From an uncultured Myxococcales bacterium (lineage in GTDB: Bacteria > Myxococcota_A > UBA9042): a stretch of DNA of 64,000 bases. The notes below the pieces were generated by a model. The model did no database searches and was not told where the DNA came from. It worked only from the letters and a program-made list of their open reading frames with translations. Shown here piece by piece: positions 36,628-45,969 of the stretch. The DNA is taken from contig CAIMLR010000002.1 of NCBI GenBank assembly GCA_903842345.1, forward strand, positions 1 through 64,000. Direction: 5' to 3'. Made by a program: the position numbers and the translations under genes. Position 1 is the first letter of the stretch; every line of letters starts with the position of its first letter.

Positions 36628-37863
36628 CTACTGGTGGTGGTGCAGGCTTTCGATCAGGTACGGATCCTTGGACGGCAGCAGGGAAGCCTTGCCGAGCATC
36701 GTCGTCACCGTCAGCAGGAACAGACCGGCAACGGCCGCGGTCGCGCCAATTTCCGTCAGGCCAAAGTACGGACCGTGACCGCTGGTCAGCGTGCCCATCT
36801 CAGCGGCAAAGTGAGAAGTCGCCGGCATGACCTGCAGGTACACGTCCAGCCAGTGACCGCAGAGGATCAGGATCGCCATCGCGACCAGGATCTTGGGGTT
36901 GCGCTTGTTGGGCCGCGGCAGCAGCACAAAGAACGGAATCGTCCAGTTGATCAGCAGGTTGATGATCCAGATGGCCGCCCAGCCGGTGTCCTGCCGAATG
37001 ATGAAGTAGCCCGTCTCTTCCGGAATGTTGGCGTACCAAATCAGCAGGAACTGGCCGATCCAGATGTAGGCCCAGAAGGTCGAAAGGCCGAACATCCACT
37101 TGCCCAGGTCATGCAGGTGGTTCTCATTGACGTGCGGCAGGAAGCCGCCCTTCATGAGCGCGATGGTGAACAACACGATCATCGCCATGCCCGCGACGTG
37201 CGCGCCGGCGAACTGGTAGACGCCGAACATCGTGGAGAACCAGTGCGGCTCAAGGCTCATCAGCCAATCGAGGGCGCCAAGCGTCAGCGTCAGGCCCATG
37301 AAGATGATGTAAATGACCGAGAAGAGCAGGTTGCGCTGCGTGTGCTTCTCGTTGCCGTCCGTGTCCTGGGCAATCGAGCGCTTGCGGATAAAGAACGTCA
37401 GCAACGACCAGACGCCGATGATGATGACGAGGCGCGCCAGAAAGCCCGTCGGGTTGAGCAGCACCGCTTTGTGACGCAGCAGGTGGTCTTCCGCGACGAT
37501 GTCCGGATGGCTCCATTCATACAGCGACTGCATGCCCAGGCCCGTGACCGCCGCCATCGTCACCAACGCGACGGGCAGGTAGGTCATGATGGCTTCCGGC
37601 ACGCGGCGGAGGACGACGCCCCAGCCCGCCTTTGTCACGTGCATGATGGCGACGATGACGGACGCGCCAAGCGCGATCGACAGGAAGAAGTACGCGGCGA
37701 TGAGTCCGGCGGACCACGCGCGCCAGGCTTCGCTGGACAGGCCATAGGCGAACAGTGCGCCGCCGATCACCAGCAGACCGAGCGCCAGCGCGCGGATGTT
37801 GCCCGGCGTGGTGAACGTGGTCGGCTGGAGCACGTCTTCTGCATGTTCAGTGTGTGCGCTCAC
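36628..37863 (-). CDS. actF: Alternative complex III subunit ActF
   Basis: This 411-residue polytopic protein (about 10 membrane helices) belongs to the quinol-binding NrfD-like subunits of alternative complex III. It pairs with ActC in the membrane. 'LMSLEPHWFSTMFGVYQFAG' and 'HVNENHLHDLGKWMFGLSTFWAY' are characteristic of ActF. The start is GTG at 37863 with AGAGG upstream. It is the last act gene. Terminal oxidase genes, which often follow actF, are not found next to it. Confidence 0.9.
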   Translation of the reverse strand: MSAHTEHAEDVLQPTTFTTPGNIRALALGLLVIGGALFAYGLSSEAWRAWSAGLIAAYFFLSIALGASVIVAIMHVTKAGWGVVLRRVPEAIMTYLPVALVTMAAVTGLGMQSLYEWSHPDIVAEDHLLRHKAVLLNPTGFLARLVIIIGVWSLLTFFIRKRSIAQDTDGNEKHTQRNLLFSVIYIIFMGLTLTLGALDWLMSLEPHWFSTMFGVYQFAGAHVAGMAMIVLFTIALMKGGFLPHVNENHLHDLGKWMFGLSTFWAYIWIGQFLLIWYANIPEETGYFIIRQDTGWAAIWIINLLINWTIPFFVLLPRPNKRNPKILVAMAILILCGHWLDVYLQVMPATSHFAAEMGTLTSGHGPYFGLTEIGATAAVAGLFLLTVTTMLGKASLLPSKDPYLIESLHHHQ

Positions 37864-37938
37864 GAGATACCTCTTGAAGTTCGCGGGCTTTTTGTCACCC
37901 GCAGGCGGCAGAAGCCAGTGCGATGACGGGCTCGGCGA

Positions 37939-38541
37939 TTACGGGGTCGTCGCCGGCTTGGCGGACTGTTGCAGCGTGCGCAGGTAGAGGATCGCCTTCC
38001 AGCGGTCTTCCTGCTTGATCTGGCTGGCGTAGGACGGCATCACGCCGCGGCCGTACGTCACGATGTGGAACAGGTAGCCATCGGGCCACTTGCCGGCGTT
38101 GTTTTCCGCCGCGCCGATCGGGAAGCCCGGCATGCCGCGCTTGGAGACCGGACCGTCGCCCGCGCCCAGCGTGCCGTGGCACGGCGTGCAGAACGTCGTG
38201 AAGACGACCTTGCCGCGCGCCAGCGTCTCCGGCGTCGGCTTCTCCGGGTTGACCAGCTGCTCGCCCGCGGCCACACGACCGGCGTCATCGGCCGTGTAGT
38301 GGAGCGGCGTGAAGCCGCGCGGAATCGTGCCAGCCGGCGGCACCTGGTTGGTCATCTTGTTCTTGAAGATGGTGTTGACCGTGTTGGTCTCCGCCGCGGA
38401 GCTGAACATCATGTGATTCAGCCACGGCAGCCACTCATAGTTCGGCTCACGTTCCACGCGGCAACCTGACAACAGGCTGGCGCCAAGAACCGCGAGCGCG
38501 AGCCCGGTCAGCTGGATTTTTTTCGCGAACGCGGTGTTCAT
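37939..38541 (-). CDS. actE: Alternative complex III monoheme cytochrome c, ActE
   Basis: The 200-residue lipoprotein (lipobox LLSGC, Cys27) carries one c-type heme site, CTPCH (118-122). A likely Met axial ligand occurs in 'GRGVMPSY'. ActE passes electrons between the multiheme ActA and downstream acceptors on the periplasmic side. The ATG overlaps the actD stop (ATGA), showing translational coupling within the act operon. Confidence 0.9.
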   Translation of the reverse strand: MNTAFAKKIQLTGLALAVLGASLLSGCRVEREPNYEWLPWLNHMMFSSAAETNTVNTIFKNKMTNQVPPAGTIPRGFTPLHYTADDAGRVAAGEQLVNPEKPTPETLARGKVVFTTFCTPCHGTLGAGDGPVSKRGMPGFPIGAAENNAGKWPDGYLFHIVTYGRGVMPSYASQIKQEDRWKAILYLRTLQQSAKPATTP

Positions 38542-39098
38542 GCGCTCTCTCCGATAAAAGCAACTTCGGTGGCGCCGTGCGCGGCAAACAGCCCGCGCAC
38601 TTTGGCCTCGTCGTAGTTCTGGCCCTTGGGGTCGATCGCAATGGCGAACCGATCGTTGGTCACGCCGTCAATCAGCAGCTTGGCCTTCTTGCCCGGGAAC
38701 AAGCCGTTGATGGCGAACATGCCAAAGGCGGTCGACAAGCCGGCAAAAAGCACCGTCAGCTCGAAGAACACCGGGACGAACGCCGGGAACGGCAGGAAAG
38801 GCTTGCCACCGATGATGAGCGGCCAACCGGACAGCATCGGCGTGGGAATGCCCTGCGTGTAGATCTGCAGCAGGCCGGCGGTCATGAAACCGCACATGCC
38901 GCCGAAGAACGCGACGAACGTGACCTTGGAGCGCGGCAGTTTCTGCGCGTGATCCAGGCCGTGCACGGCGTACGGCGTGAACGTGTCGTACACCGGCATG
39001 CCGGCGTCCGTCGCAGCTTGGGTGACGGCCATGATCTGCTCTTCTTCAGTGAAGATGCCGACCAGATACGTACTCAGTTCTTTGGGTTGGGCGTGCAT
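38538..39098 (-). CDS. actD: Alternative complex III subunit ActD (DUF3341)
   Basis: The 186-residue protein has two central membrane helices flanked by soluble parts, the usual ActD arrangement. 'YLVGIFTEEEQIMAV' at the start and 'DRFAIAIDPKGQNYDE' at the end match the DUF3341 family. ActD is a structural membrane subunit without known cofactors. It overlaps actE by 4 nt and follows actC by 36 bp. Confidence 0.88.
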   Translation of the reverse strand: MHAQPKELSTYLVGIFTEEEQIMAVTQAATDAGMPVYDTFTPYAVHGLDHAQKLPRSKVTFVAFFGGMCGFMTAGLLQIYTQGIPTPMLSGWPLIIGGKPFLPFPAFVPVFFELTVLFAGLSTAFGMFAINGLFPGKKAKLLIDGVTNDRFAIAIDPKGQNYDEAKVRGLFAAHGATEVAFIGESA

Positions 39099-39134
39099 GG
39101 CAGCCTTACTCCAGTGAAAATGCTAGTGGGGCCA

Positions 39135-40514
39135 TCAGTGGCCGTGAGCGGAACCCTTCTGCGCCCAGCGCGCGACCGACTTCACTTCGCCAATCGCGAC
39201 GACGGGCGCCACGCGGGTGAAGAGCAGGAACAGCGTGAAGAACAGACCAAACGTGCCGATGAAGGTCGTGTATTCAACCCACGTCGGCGAGTACATGGCC
39301 CACGACGACGGGAGGTAGTCGCGGTGCAAGGACGTCACGATGATGACGAAGCGCTCAAACCACATGCCGATGTTCACCACGATGGACATGATGAAGATGA
39401 TGGTCGGGTTGGTGCGCATCTTCTTGAACCAGAAGACCTGCGGGGAGATGACGTTGCAGCTGACCATCGTCCAGTAGGACCAGGCCATCGGGCCGGTGGC
39501 GCGGTTGCTGAAGAAGGTGTAGCCCTCGTAGTTGCTGCCGGAATACCAGCCGATGAGGAACTCGGTCGAGTACGCCAAGCCGACCATCATGCCGGTGGCG
39601 ACGATGACCTTGCACATGTTCTCAAGGTGGCTGATCGTGATCATGTGCTCGAGCTTCATCACCTTGCGGGCGACGACGAGCAGCGTCAGCACCATGGCGA
39701 AGCCCGAGAAGATCGCGCCGGCGACGAAGTACGGCGGGAAGATCGTCGTGTGCCAGCCGGGGATGACCGACGTCGCGAAGTCCATCGAGACGATCGTGTG
39801 CACGGAGAGCACGAGCGGCGCGGAGAGGCCGGCGAGAACCATGTACGCGGTCTCATAGTTGGACCAGTTCTTGTTGGAACCGTTCCAGCCGAACGAGAGC
39901 GCGGCGTAGATCGTCTTGCGGATGCGCGTGGTGGCGCGATCGCGCACGGTGGCGAGGTCGGGCACGAGGCCGATGTACCAGAACACCGCGGAAATCGTGA
40001 AGTAGGTCGAAATCGCGAAGACGTCCCACAGGAGCGGCGAGCGGAAATTCACCCACAGCGGACCGCGCATGTTGGGATAAGGCGCGACCCAGATCGCGCC
40101 GAACCACGGACGGCCCATGTGAATCAGCGGGAAGGTCGCGGCGCAGATGACCGCAAACAGCGTCATGGCTTCCGCTGAACGGTTGATCGAGGTGCGCCAC
40201 TTCTGGCGGAACAGGAACAAGATCGCGGAGATCAGCGTGCCGGCGTGACCGATGCCGACCCAGAACACGAAGTTGGTGATGTCAAAACCCCAGCCAATCG
40301 TCTTGTTCAGGCCCCAGGTGCCGATGCCGTTGTAGATTTCGTAGCTGACGGCCACGAGCCACATGCCCAGCACCGCGAGCGCCAGCGTGAAACCGGCGAG
40401 CCACAGCTTGGTCGGCGGCCGTTCCAGCGGACCGACGATGTCTTCCGTAATCTGCGCCAGCGCCGGATTGCCGGTGACAAGCGGTTCGCGCAAATGCGAC
40501 GTGTACGAGGACAT
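39135..40514 (-). CDS. actC: Alternative complex III quinol-binding subunit ActC
   Basis: This 459-residue NrfD/PsrC-type membrane protein has about 10 transmembrane helices and typically binds the menaquinol or ubiquinol oxidised by the complex. Diagnostic stretches are '[19 protein letters not shown]' and '[17 protein letters not shown]'. It follows actB with a 3-nt gap, so expression is tightly linked. It should receive electrons from quinol and hand them to the iron-sulfur clusters of ActB. Confidence 0.92.
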   Translation of the reverse strand: MSSYTSHLREPLVTGNPALAQITEDIVGPLERPPTKLWLAGFTLALAVLGMWLVAVSYEIYNGIGTWGLNKTIGWGFDITNFVFWVGIGHAGTLISAILFLFRQKWRTSINRSAEAMTLFAVICAATFPLIHMGRPWFGAIWVAPYPNMRGPLWVNFRSPLLWDVFAISTYFTISAVFWYIGLVPDLATVRDRATTRIRKTIYAALSFGWNGSNKNWSNYETAYMVLAGLSAPLVLSVHTIVSMDFATSVIPGWHTTIFPPYFVAGAIFSGFAMVLTLLVVARKVMKLEHMITISHLENMCKVIVATGMMVGLAYSTEFLIGWYSGSNYEGYTFFSNRATGPMAWSYWTMVSCNVISPQVFWFKKMRTNPTIIFIMSIVVNIGMWFERFVIIVTSLHRDYLPSSWAMYSPTWVEYTTFIGTFGLFFTLFLLFTRVAPVVAIGEVKSVARWAQKGSAHGH

Positions 40515-40517
40515 GGA

Positions 40518-43500
40518 TTAACCCTCCGCCTTCTTGGCAGTACCGTGTTCGTTCTTCTCGCCGTGGCCCGCGTGCTTCGGCGCGTGGGGACGATCCGAGT
40601 TGCGCACCTTGGTCATGTACGTCACCGCCGGCTGCGTGCCGACTTCGACAAGCGCCGAGTAGTTGCGCGGATCGTCGTACTGCTTCTTGACCTGGCTCGC
40701 GGCATTCATGTCGCCAAACGTGATGGCCTCGGCCGGGCAGGACTGCTCGCACGCGGTCTTCACTTCGTCCGGCTTGCAAATCTGGCCGTTGGCGTTCATG
40801 TCCACGCGGCCTTCGCGCGCGGCTTGCGCCTTCACGTCCTGGATGCGCTGCACGCAGAAGCTGCACTTCTCCATCACGCCGCGCGAACGCTTGGTGATGT
40901 CGGGGTTCAGCGCCAGCGCGACGAGATCCGTTTCCTGCTTGCCTTCCATCTCGCCGTGCGGATAGTTGAACCAGTTGAAGCGGCGGACCTTGTACGGGCA
41001 GTTGTTGGCGCAATAGCGCGTGCCGATGCAGCGGTTGTACGCCTGGGTGTTGAGGCCCTCGGACGAGTGAACCGTCGCGAGCACCGGGCACACCGTCTCG
41101 CACGGCGCGTTGTCGCACTGCTGGCAGAGCATCGGCATGTGGACGACTTCGGGATTGTCGGCCAGCGCCAACAGATCGTCCTTGGTCGAATCCCAGTCCT
41201 GACCGTCCACCGGCGCGGGACCGCGCTCGCTGAAGTAGCGGTCAATGCGCATCCAGTGCATCTCGCGACGGAGCAGCACTTCAGACTTGCCGACGACCGG
41301 GATGTTGTTCTCGATGTTGCACGAGACGACGCACGCGCCGCAGCCCGTGCACTTGTTCAGGTCGATCGCCATGCCCCATTTGTGGCCGGGGTATTCATGG
41401 CGGCTCCAGATCGAGCGCGTGACGCGCGGGTCTTTCTTGCCCGGCTCATGCAGCATCTCTTCCAGCGTCTCATTGCCCGCTTTGGGATTTTCCGACCATT
41501 CCGCGTAGCTGGTCTCGCGGACGCTGTCGCGGTGCTCGTAGCTGTGGTGCACCTGACTGAACGCGACCGGGTCGGTCTTGCCCGTCTTTGTCACGTCGGC
41601 CTTGGCCGCGCCGCCCAAAGGCGCCAGAACGCGCACGTTCTGACCCAGGCCATTGCCGATCTTGCCCGCCGCGGTGCGGCCAAAGCCCAGCGGCAGCCCC
41701 ACTGCGTTGTCGTGCATGCCCGGGCTCAGCACCACCGGCAATTCAACCGTCGCGCCGCCAGCCTTGATGGCCACCACGTCGCTCGAGCCCACGCCCATCG
41801 CCGCCGCCGTCTTGGGCGAGAGGCACGCGTAGTTGCCCCACGTCGACTTGGTGATCGGGTCCGGCATTTCATGCAGGAACGGGTTGTTGGCCTGCTGGCC
41901 GTAGCGCAGCGCCACGGTCGGGAACAGCACCAACTCAAACTTGCCCTCACCGGCGATCTTCGCCGCGGGCGTCGCCAGTGCTTTCTTGACGCCTTCCAGC
42001 GTGTACAGCGGCGGCGGCGGCGCTTCCAGCTTCGCTTCCGCGGTCGCGGCAACGGGCAGCGCCACAGCGGAAGCTTCGGCGGCGATCGCAACCGGGCTCG
42101 CATCCTGTGGCGGCGCGACTTCAGCCGGCCCACCGGGCATCACCACGGACTCGCGACCCACGACGACGTAGCCGTCATGCACCGACTTGTCCCAGAACTT
42201 GACGAAATCAGCCGGCTTGCCTGCGCGGATCGCAACCTGCTGCTGCCAGGTTTCCTGGAGGAACGGCAGGAACGTCGCGGGCTTGCCGCCCACCTGCACG
42301 CCAGCCCACAGGAGCAGCGAATCTTCCGCCTGACGCGTTTCAAACAGCGGATTGACCAGCGGCTGCTGGAGCGTGACCGTGCCGGCCACCGTCTCCAAAT
42401 CGCCCCAGGACTCCAGCGCGTGGTTGCTCGCCGCGACGATCTTGCACAGCTTGGCGGTTTCATCCGCGCGCTGGGAGACCGCGATGGCGACGGTCGCCTT
42501 CTTGATGGCATCGACCCACGCGCCCGGCGTCGGGCTGTCGTAGGCCGGATTGATGCCCACCAGGATGAGGCCAGTCACCGCGCCCGACTTCACGTCAGCC
42601 AGCAGTTTCTCGATGGCCGCCGCATCCGCGAGGTTGGACTGCAGGTGCGAGTTCAGGTCCAGCGTCTTGCCGTAGTTGCCGAGCTGCTCGTTGATGAACG
42701 CAACCGCGCCCTGCACAGCCAGATCCTCGGAGTCGGACACAACCAGCGACTTGCCCTTGTTGGCCAGCAGATCCTTGGCCAGCTTCTCGATGACCGCGGC
42801 CTTGTCGCCCGCGTTCGCCGTCACGCCCAGATCCGCTCCCGTCGCCGAGGCGATCTTCGCCGCGAGCGCCAGCACCAGATTGCGCTGCTCGCTCGGCAGG
42901 ACACGCACGCGCTCATCGGCGTTGGAGCCGGTCAGCGAGAGACGCGTCTCGATCTGCACCGTGCGCGACATCGTCTTCTTGGTCAGGGACACCGCGCGGG
43001 TCGCCGACCACTGCTTGGTAAACGCCGCCGGCTGCAGCCACGTGCCGAGGTAGTCGGCGCCAAACGACACGACGTACTCAGCGCGGTCAAAGTGCATCCC
43101 CGGAACGGCCTTGCGGCTGTGGGTCAGGGCGTGCGCCGCGGCGATCGCACCAATGCTCTCCGCTTCGTAGACCACGTGCTGGGCGCCCGGGAACTTCTTC
43201 TGCAGCGCAACGATCGCCGCCTTGCTCGCGGGACCGCTCACGCTCGGCGTGACGATCGCCAGCGCCTGGCCGTTGGTGGCATATGCCGCCAGCTGCTTGG
43301 CCACTTCGGCGTCCAGCGGATCCCACTTGGACGGCGCGCCGGCCAGGGTCGGACCGCGCAGCCGGTCGCCATCGTACAGATCGAGCACGCCCGCCTGACC
43401 GGCAGCGCAAACGCCGCCTTTGCTGACCGGATGCTCCGCGTTGCCTTCCACCTTGATCGGCCGACCGTCGCGGCTCTTGACCAGCAGACCGCAGCCCGAC

Positions 43501-43880
43501 GAGCACGTGCGGCACGCGGTGGCGTACCAATTGGCGCGTCCCGGCGTCGTCTCTTCCGGCTTCTGCACGTACGGACGCGCATAGCGCTCCGGCAGACGCG
43601 CACAGGCGCTCACGCTGGCGGCGGCAAACGTCGCGCCGACCACCTTCATGAAGTCCCGGCGCTGCAGCTCGCTGCCGTCGCCGACCACGGGCACATGGCC
43701 GAGCTCCTGCTCGCGCAGCACGTCCACGGACGGGTCGCGCGTCAGTTCCTCGACGCTGACAAAACGCCGTTTCTGGGCGTTCTTGCGCGTGGCGGAGATT
43801 GCGTTGGAAATCGCCAGCGATTGCACGGCCTTATGGCCGGCTTCGTGGTTATCGTGCTTGTGGTCGCGATTGCGGTCCAT
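40518..43880 (-). CDS. actB: Alternative complex III iron-sulfur subunit ActB (fused molybdopterin-like and FeS parts)
   Basis: The 1,120-residue product begins at ATG 43880 behind GGAGG. A Tat-like signal with '[11 protein letters not shown]' lies near residue 75. The N-terminal two thirds resemble molybdopterin oxidoreductases but, as in known ActB proteins, probably carry no molybdenum. The C-terminal third is a ferredoxin-like chain with four Cys clusters: [37 protein letters not shown] and a late Cys group with CSFC. These clusters should link the quinol site to the ActA hemes. The N- and C-terminal parts are fused, not split as in some other lineages. Confidence 0.92.
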   Translation of the reverse strand: MDRNRDHKHDNHEAGHKAVQSLAISNAISATRKNAQKRRFVSVEELTRDPSVDVLREQELGHVPVVGDGSELQRRDFMKVVGATFAAASVSACARLPERYARPYVQKPEETTPGRANWYATACRTCSSGCGLLVKSRDGRPIKVEGNAEHPVSKGGVCAAGQAGVLDLYDGDRLRGPTLAGAPSKWDPLDAEVAKQLAAYATNGQALAIVTPSVSGPASKAAIVALQKKFPGAQHVVYEAESIGAIAAAHALTHSRKAVPGMHFDRAEYVVSFGADYLGTWLQPAAFTKQWSATRAVSLTKKTMSRTVQIETRLSLTGSNADERVRVLPSEQRNLVLALAAKIASATGADLGVTANAGDKAAVIEKLAKDLLANKGKSLVVSDSEDLAVQGAVAFINEQLGNYGKTLDLNSHLQSNLADAAAIEKLLADVKSGAVTGLILVGINPAYDSPTPGAWVDAIKKATVAIAVSQRADETAKLCKIVAASNHALESWGDLETVAGTVTLQQPLVNPLFETRQAEDSLLLWAGVQVGGKPATFLPFLQETWQQQVAIRAGKPADFVKFWDKSVHDGYVVVGRESVVMPGGPAEVAPPQDASPVAIAAEASAVALPVAATAEAKLEAPPPPLYTLEGVKKALATPAAKIAGEGKFELVLFPTVALRYGQQANNPFLHEMPDPITKSTWGNYACLSPKTAAAMGVGSSDVVAIKAGGATVELPVVLSPGMHDNAVGLPLGFGRTAAGKIGNGLGQNVRVLAPLGGAAKADVTKTGKTDPVAFSQVHHSYEHRDSVRETSYAEWSENPKAGNETLEEMLHEPGKKDPRVTRSIWSRHEYPGHKWGMAIDLNKCTGCGACVVSCNIENNIPVVGKSEVLLRREMHWMRIDRYFSERGPAPVDGQDWDSTKDDLLALADNPEVVHMPMLCQQCDNAPCETVCPVLATVHSSEGLNTQAYNRCIGTRYCANNCPYKVRRFNWFNYPHGEMEGKQETDLVALALNPDITKRSRGVMEKCSFCVQRIQDVKAQAAREGRVDMNANGQICKPDEVKTACEQSCPAEAITFGDMNAASQVKKQYDDPRNYSALVEVGTQPAVTYMTKVRNSDRPHAPKHAGHGEKNEHGTAKKAEG

Positions 43881-43953
43881 CGAAAGAACCTCCGGAGCTG
43901 GTAAAGTGCTTCGGCGTTGGGGCAGTAAGTCGGCGCAGTGCAGCGTCACCAGG

Positions 43954-44550
43954 TCAGTGGTGACAAGCCGCGCAGTCCGTCGAGGGCTTCAAGTGCAGGT
44001 CCTTGAACTGCTCAGGCGGCGTCTGGCCAAACTGAGCGCTGTCTTTTTCACTGTACTGACGGTGGCAGTTCACGCACCAGCCCATGGCCAGCGAGCTGAA
44101 CTGGTACACTTCCGGCATCTCCTGCACAGGACCGTGGCAGGTCTGGCAAGCGACGCCACGGCTGACGTGACGGCTGTGGTTGAAGCTGACAAAGTCAGGA
44201 AGATTGTGGACTTTCACCCACGGAATCGACGTGCCTTTCTCGTAGGCGTCGGCGATCTTCTTGATCTGCGGCGAGTCAGGCTTGACCGTCTTGTGGCAGT
44301 TCATGCAGACGTTGACCGGCGGAATCGAGCCGTTGCGGCTCTCCGCTGCGCCAAAGTGGCAGTACTGACATTCCATCTGCAGGTCGCCCGCGTGGAGCTT
44401 GTGCGAGAACGAGATCGGCTGTACCGGCTTGTAGCCTTTTTGGTACGTCGGCACGGTCACGTCCGTGTATTCGCAACCGGCAAGCGCCATGAACAGCGCC
44501 AAGGCCGGAAGCAAACGAAGAAGTCGCGGGTTCTGAGTACGTGGTTTCAT
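43954..44550 (-). CDS. actA: Alternative complex III pentaheme cytochrome c, ActA
   Basis: The 198-residue lipoprotein (lipobox ALAGC) has exactly five CxxCH heme motifs in order: CQYCH, CMNCH, CQTCH, CVNCH and CAACH, as in five-heme ActA subunits. It is the first gene of actABCDEF. The ATG at 44550 gives a proper signal peptide; the longer frame adds residues that look non-coding. ActA collects electrons on the periplasmic side and passes them to ActE or an oxidase. Confidence 0.93.
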   Translation of the reverse strand: MKPRTQNPRLLRLLPALALFMALAGCEYTDVTVPTYQKGYKPVQPISFSHKLHAGDLQMECQYCHFGAAESRNGSIPPVNVCMNCHKTVKPDSPQIKKIADAYEKGTSIPWVKVHNLPDFVSFNHSRHVSRGVACQTCHGPVQEMPEVYQFSSLAMGWCVNCHRQYSEKDSAQFGQTPPEQFKDLHLKPSTDCAACHH

Positions 44551-44917
44551 TGTCTGTGCGTTCCTTCGCACCGCGCGTTGGTGACTACCCGGCACGGGCT
44601 GACTGCAGGTTCGCAGAACGAGGTTTTGCACGCTACGGGGCTGGGCCCCACATCACGCAAAAAGTTCGATCACAGGCGCGAAAAGCAACAACGATGTGGC
44701 AGGCTTACCTGTCCGTCGATTCGTTCACCGGGTGAACGAATCCAAAGACCATCAGCAAGACTGGAAAAACCGGGACCCAACGCACCCGCACCGGGCCCGG
44801 CGCGGCCGCTTTATGGACCAATCGCGGCGATTCGTCCAGTCTGACGTCCGTGTTTTTTTGGCAAAGCAGCCACCTGCGCGTTCCAGCGACGCCACGTCAC
44901 GGAATCGTCACGGCGAA
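44551..44917. other. 367-bp intergenic region upstream of actA
   Basis: No gene was recognised in this stretch. It holds the presumed act operon promoter (no convincing -35/-10 pair found), a perfect 12+1+12 inverted repeat (44718-44742), a CCGGGCCCGG palindrome near 44795 and a T7 run near 44853. The end of the GGDEF gene borders it on the right. Confidence 0.6.
44718..44742. promoter_or_regulatory. 25-bp perfect palindrome, candidate operator
   Basis: GATTCGTTCACC (44718-44729) is the exact reverse complement of GGTGAACGAATC (44731-44742), with one central base between them. It lies about 170 bp upstream of the actA start. No T-run follows on either strand, which argues for a regulator-binding site over an intrinsic terminator. 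Confidence 0.5.
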
Positions 44918-45913
44918 TCATTCCGGCTCGTCGCGGCTGACGGACTGCACGCGGTGATAGCGCAAATCCGTGCCGTGCGTGGCGATTCCAGAGTCGCCGC
45001 AGGTCTCCGAGTACAACAGCACGCGGCGATGCCCCGTGGTGCGCGCCACGTCCAGGGCAATTTCAGCGCGGGTGAAGAGTTCCTGACCGTCGCTTGAATC
45101 GCCCGGGAACGTCGCCACGCCTGCCGTGAACGTCACGCGGCTCGCGGTTTCGCCAAGGCGCTCCAGCGTCTCCGGCCGCAGACCCAGGCTGCGCCACAGC
45201 TTGTACATCAGCCGGCGCGCCTCAAACGGCGTAATGTGATTGAGAATCAGGCCAAAGCGATCGTCGCCGAGGCGCGCCACCGTGTCCGATCGCCGCAAGG
45301 TCGCCTGCAAGTGCTCGGACATGTCCGTGAGCAGCGCGCGCGCGACCTCACGCCCCTTGGCGTGCTCGATCGCGATGAAGCCATCCATGTCGATGACCGC
45401 CACGGCGAGCGGCATGTTGGCGCGCGAGGAAAGCCGGATCGCCGGATCGAGGCGCGAGAAAAACACCTGCTGCGTCGGCAAGCCGGTCAGCGGGTCGCGC
45501 GAGGACAGCGAATGCCGCACGCCGCGCGATCGCATGCGCCCGCGCAGCCGCAAGGCCCGCTCGAGGGCATCAAACGTACCCACCACGACGTCGTCAAAGC
45601 CCGCCGCGAGCCAATCGCCCTGCTGCGATCGGCGGGCCTCCGGCAGCGCCGCAACCGAGATCGGCAGCAACTGCGCAGCGCGGTCGGCCAAAGATTGCCA
45701 GACTTGCGCCGGGGTCTCGTCAGCGGTCGGCGCCAGCACGCACAGCACGGCGCCCTGCAGGAACGCCTGCCACGCACACGTCTCCGGCGGCGGGCGCTGG
45801 ACTTGAATGCCCTGCGCCAGGAGGGCGTCCGCGAGGGCATCCAGCAGCGGGTCGCGCGCGACCATCGCCAAATCCGTGGGCGATTCCGTTGTGGCCATGG
45901 GAATGTGGGTCAT
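44918..45913 (-). CDS. Degenerate GGDEF-domain protein with pseudo-receiver
   Basis: The 331-residue protein has an N-terminal receiver-like fold (about 15-125) without a clear phospho-acceptor Asp, followed by a GGDEF domain. The domain keeps 'RDPLTGLPTQQVF' and 'VIDMDGFIAIEHAKG', but the signature loop reads GDDRF (216-220) instead of GGDEF. The second Gly and the Glu are both lost, so diguanylate cyclase activity is unlikely; a sensory or scaffold role is more plausible. The ATG at 45913 is preceded by GGTGGAG. It lies 56 bp downstream of the lamin-tail lipoprotein gene. Confidence 0.8.
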   Translation of the reverse strand: MTHIPMATTESPTDLAMVARDPLLDALADALLAQGIQVQRPPPETCAWQAFLQGAVLCVLAPTADETPAQVWQSLADRAAQLLPISVAALPEARRSQQGDWLAAGFDDVVVGTFDALERALRLRGRMRSRGVRHSLSSRDPLTGLPTQQVFFSRLDPAIRLSSRANMPLAVAVIDMDGFIAIEHAKGREVARALLTDMSEHLQATLRRSDTVARLGDDRFGLILNHITPFEARRLMYKLWRSLGLRPETLERLGETASRVTFTAGVATFPGDSSDGQELFTRAEIALDVARTTGHRRVLLYSETCGDSGIATHGTDLRYHRVQSVSRDEPE

Positions 45914-45969
45914 GTCAGGCTCCACCTATGCGCGGTAACCCCGGGTCGCAAACTCGATCCGCCGTGGCG

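Noticed and set aside
40245-43904. A 1,219-codon open frame on the plus strand opposite actB.
   Set aside because: It is a shadow of the high-GC actB coding sequence; composition is Arg/His-rich and actB has clear iron-sulfur motifs on the minus strand. The same applies to the long frames opposite 20637-26480, 26804-30436 and 55271-62668.
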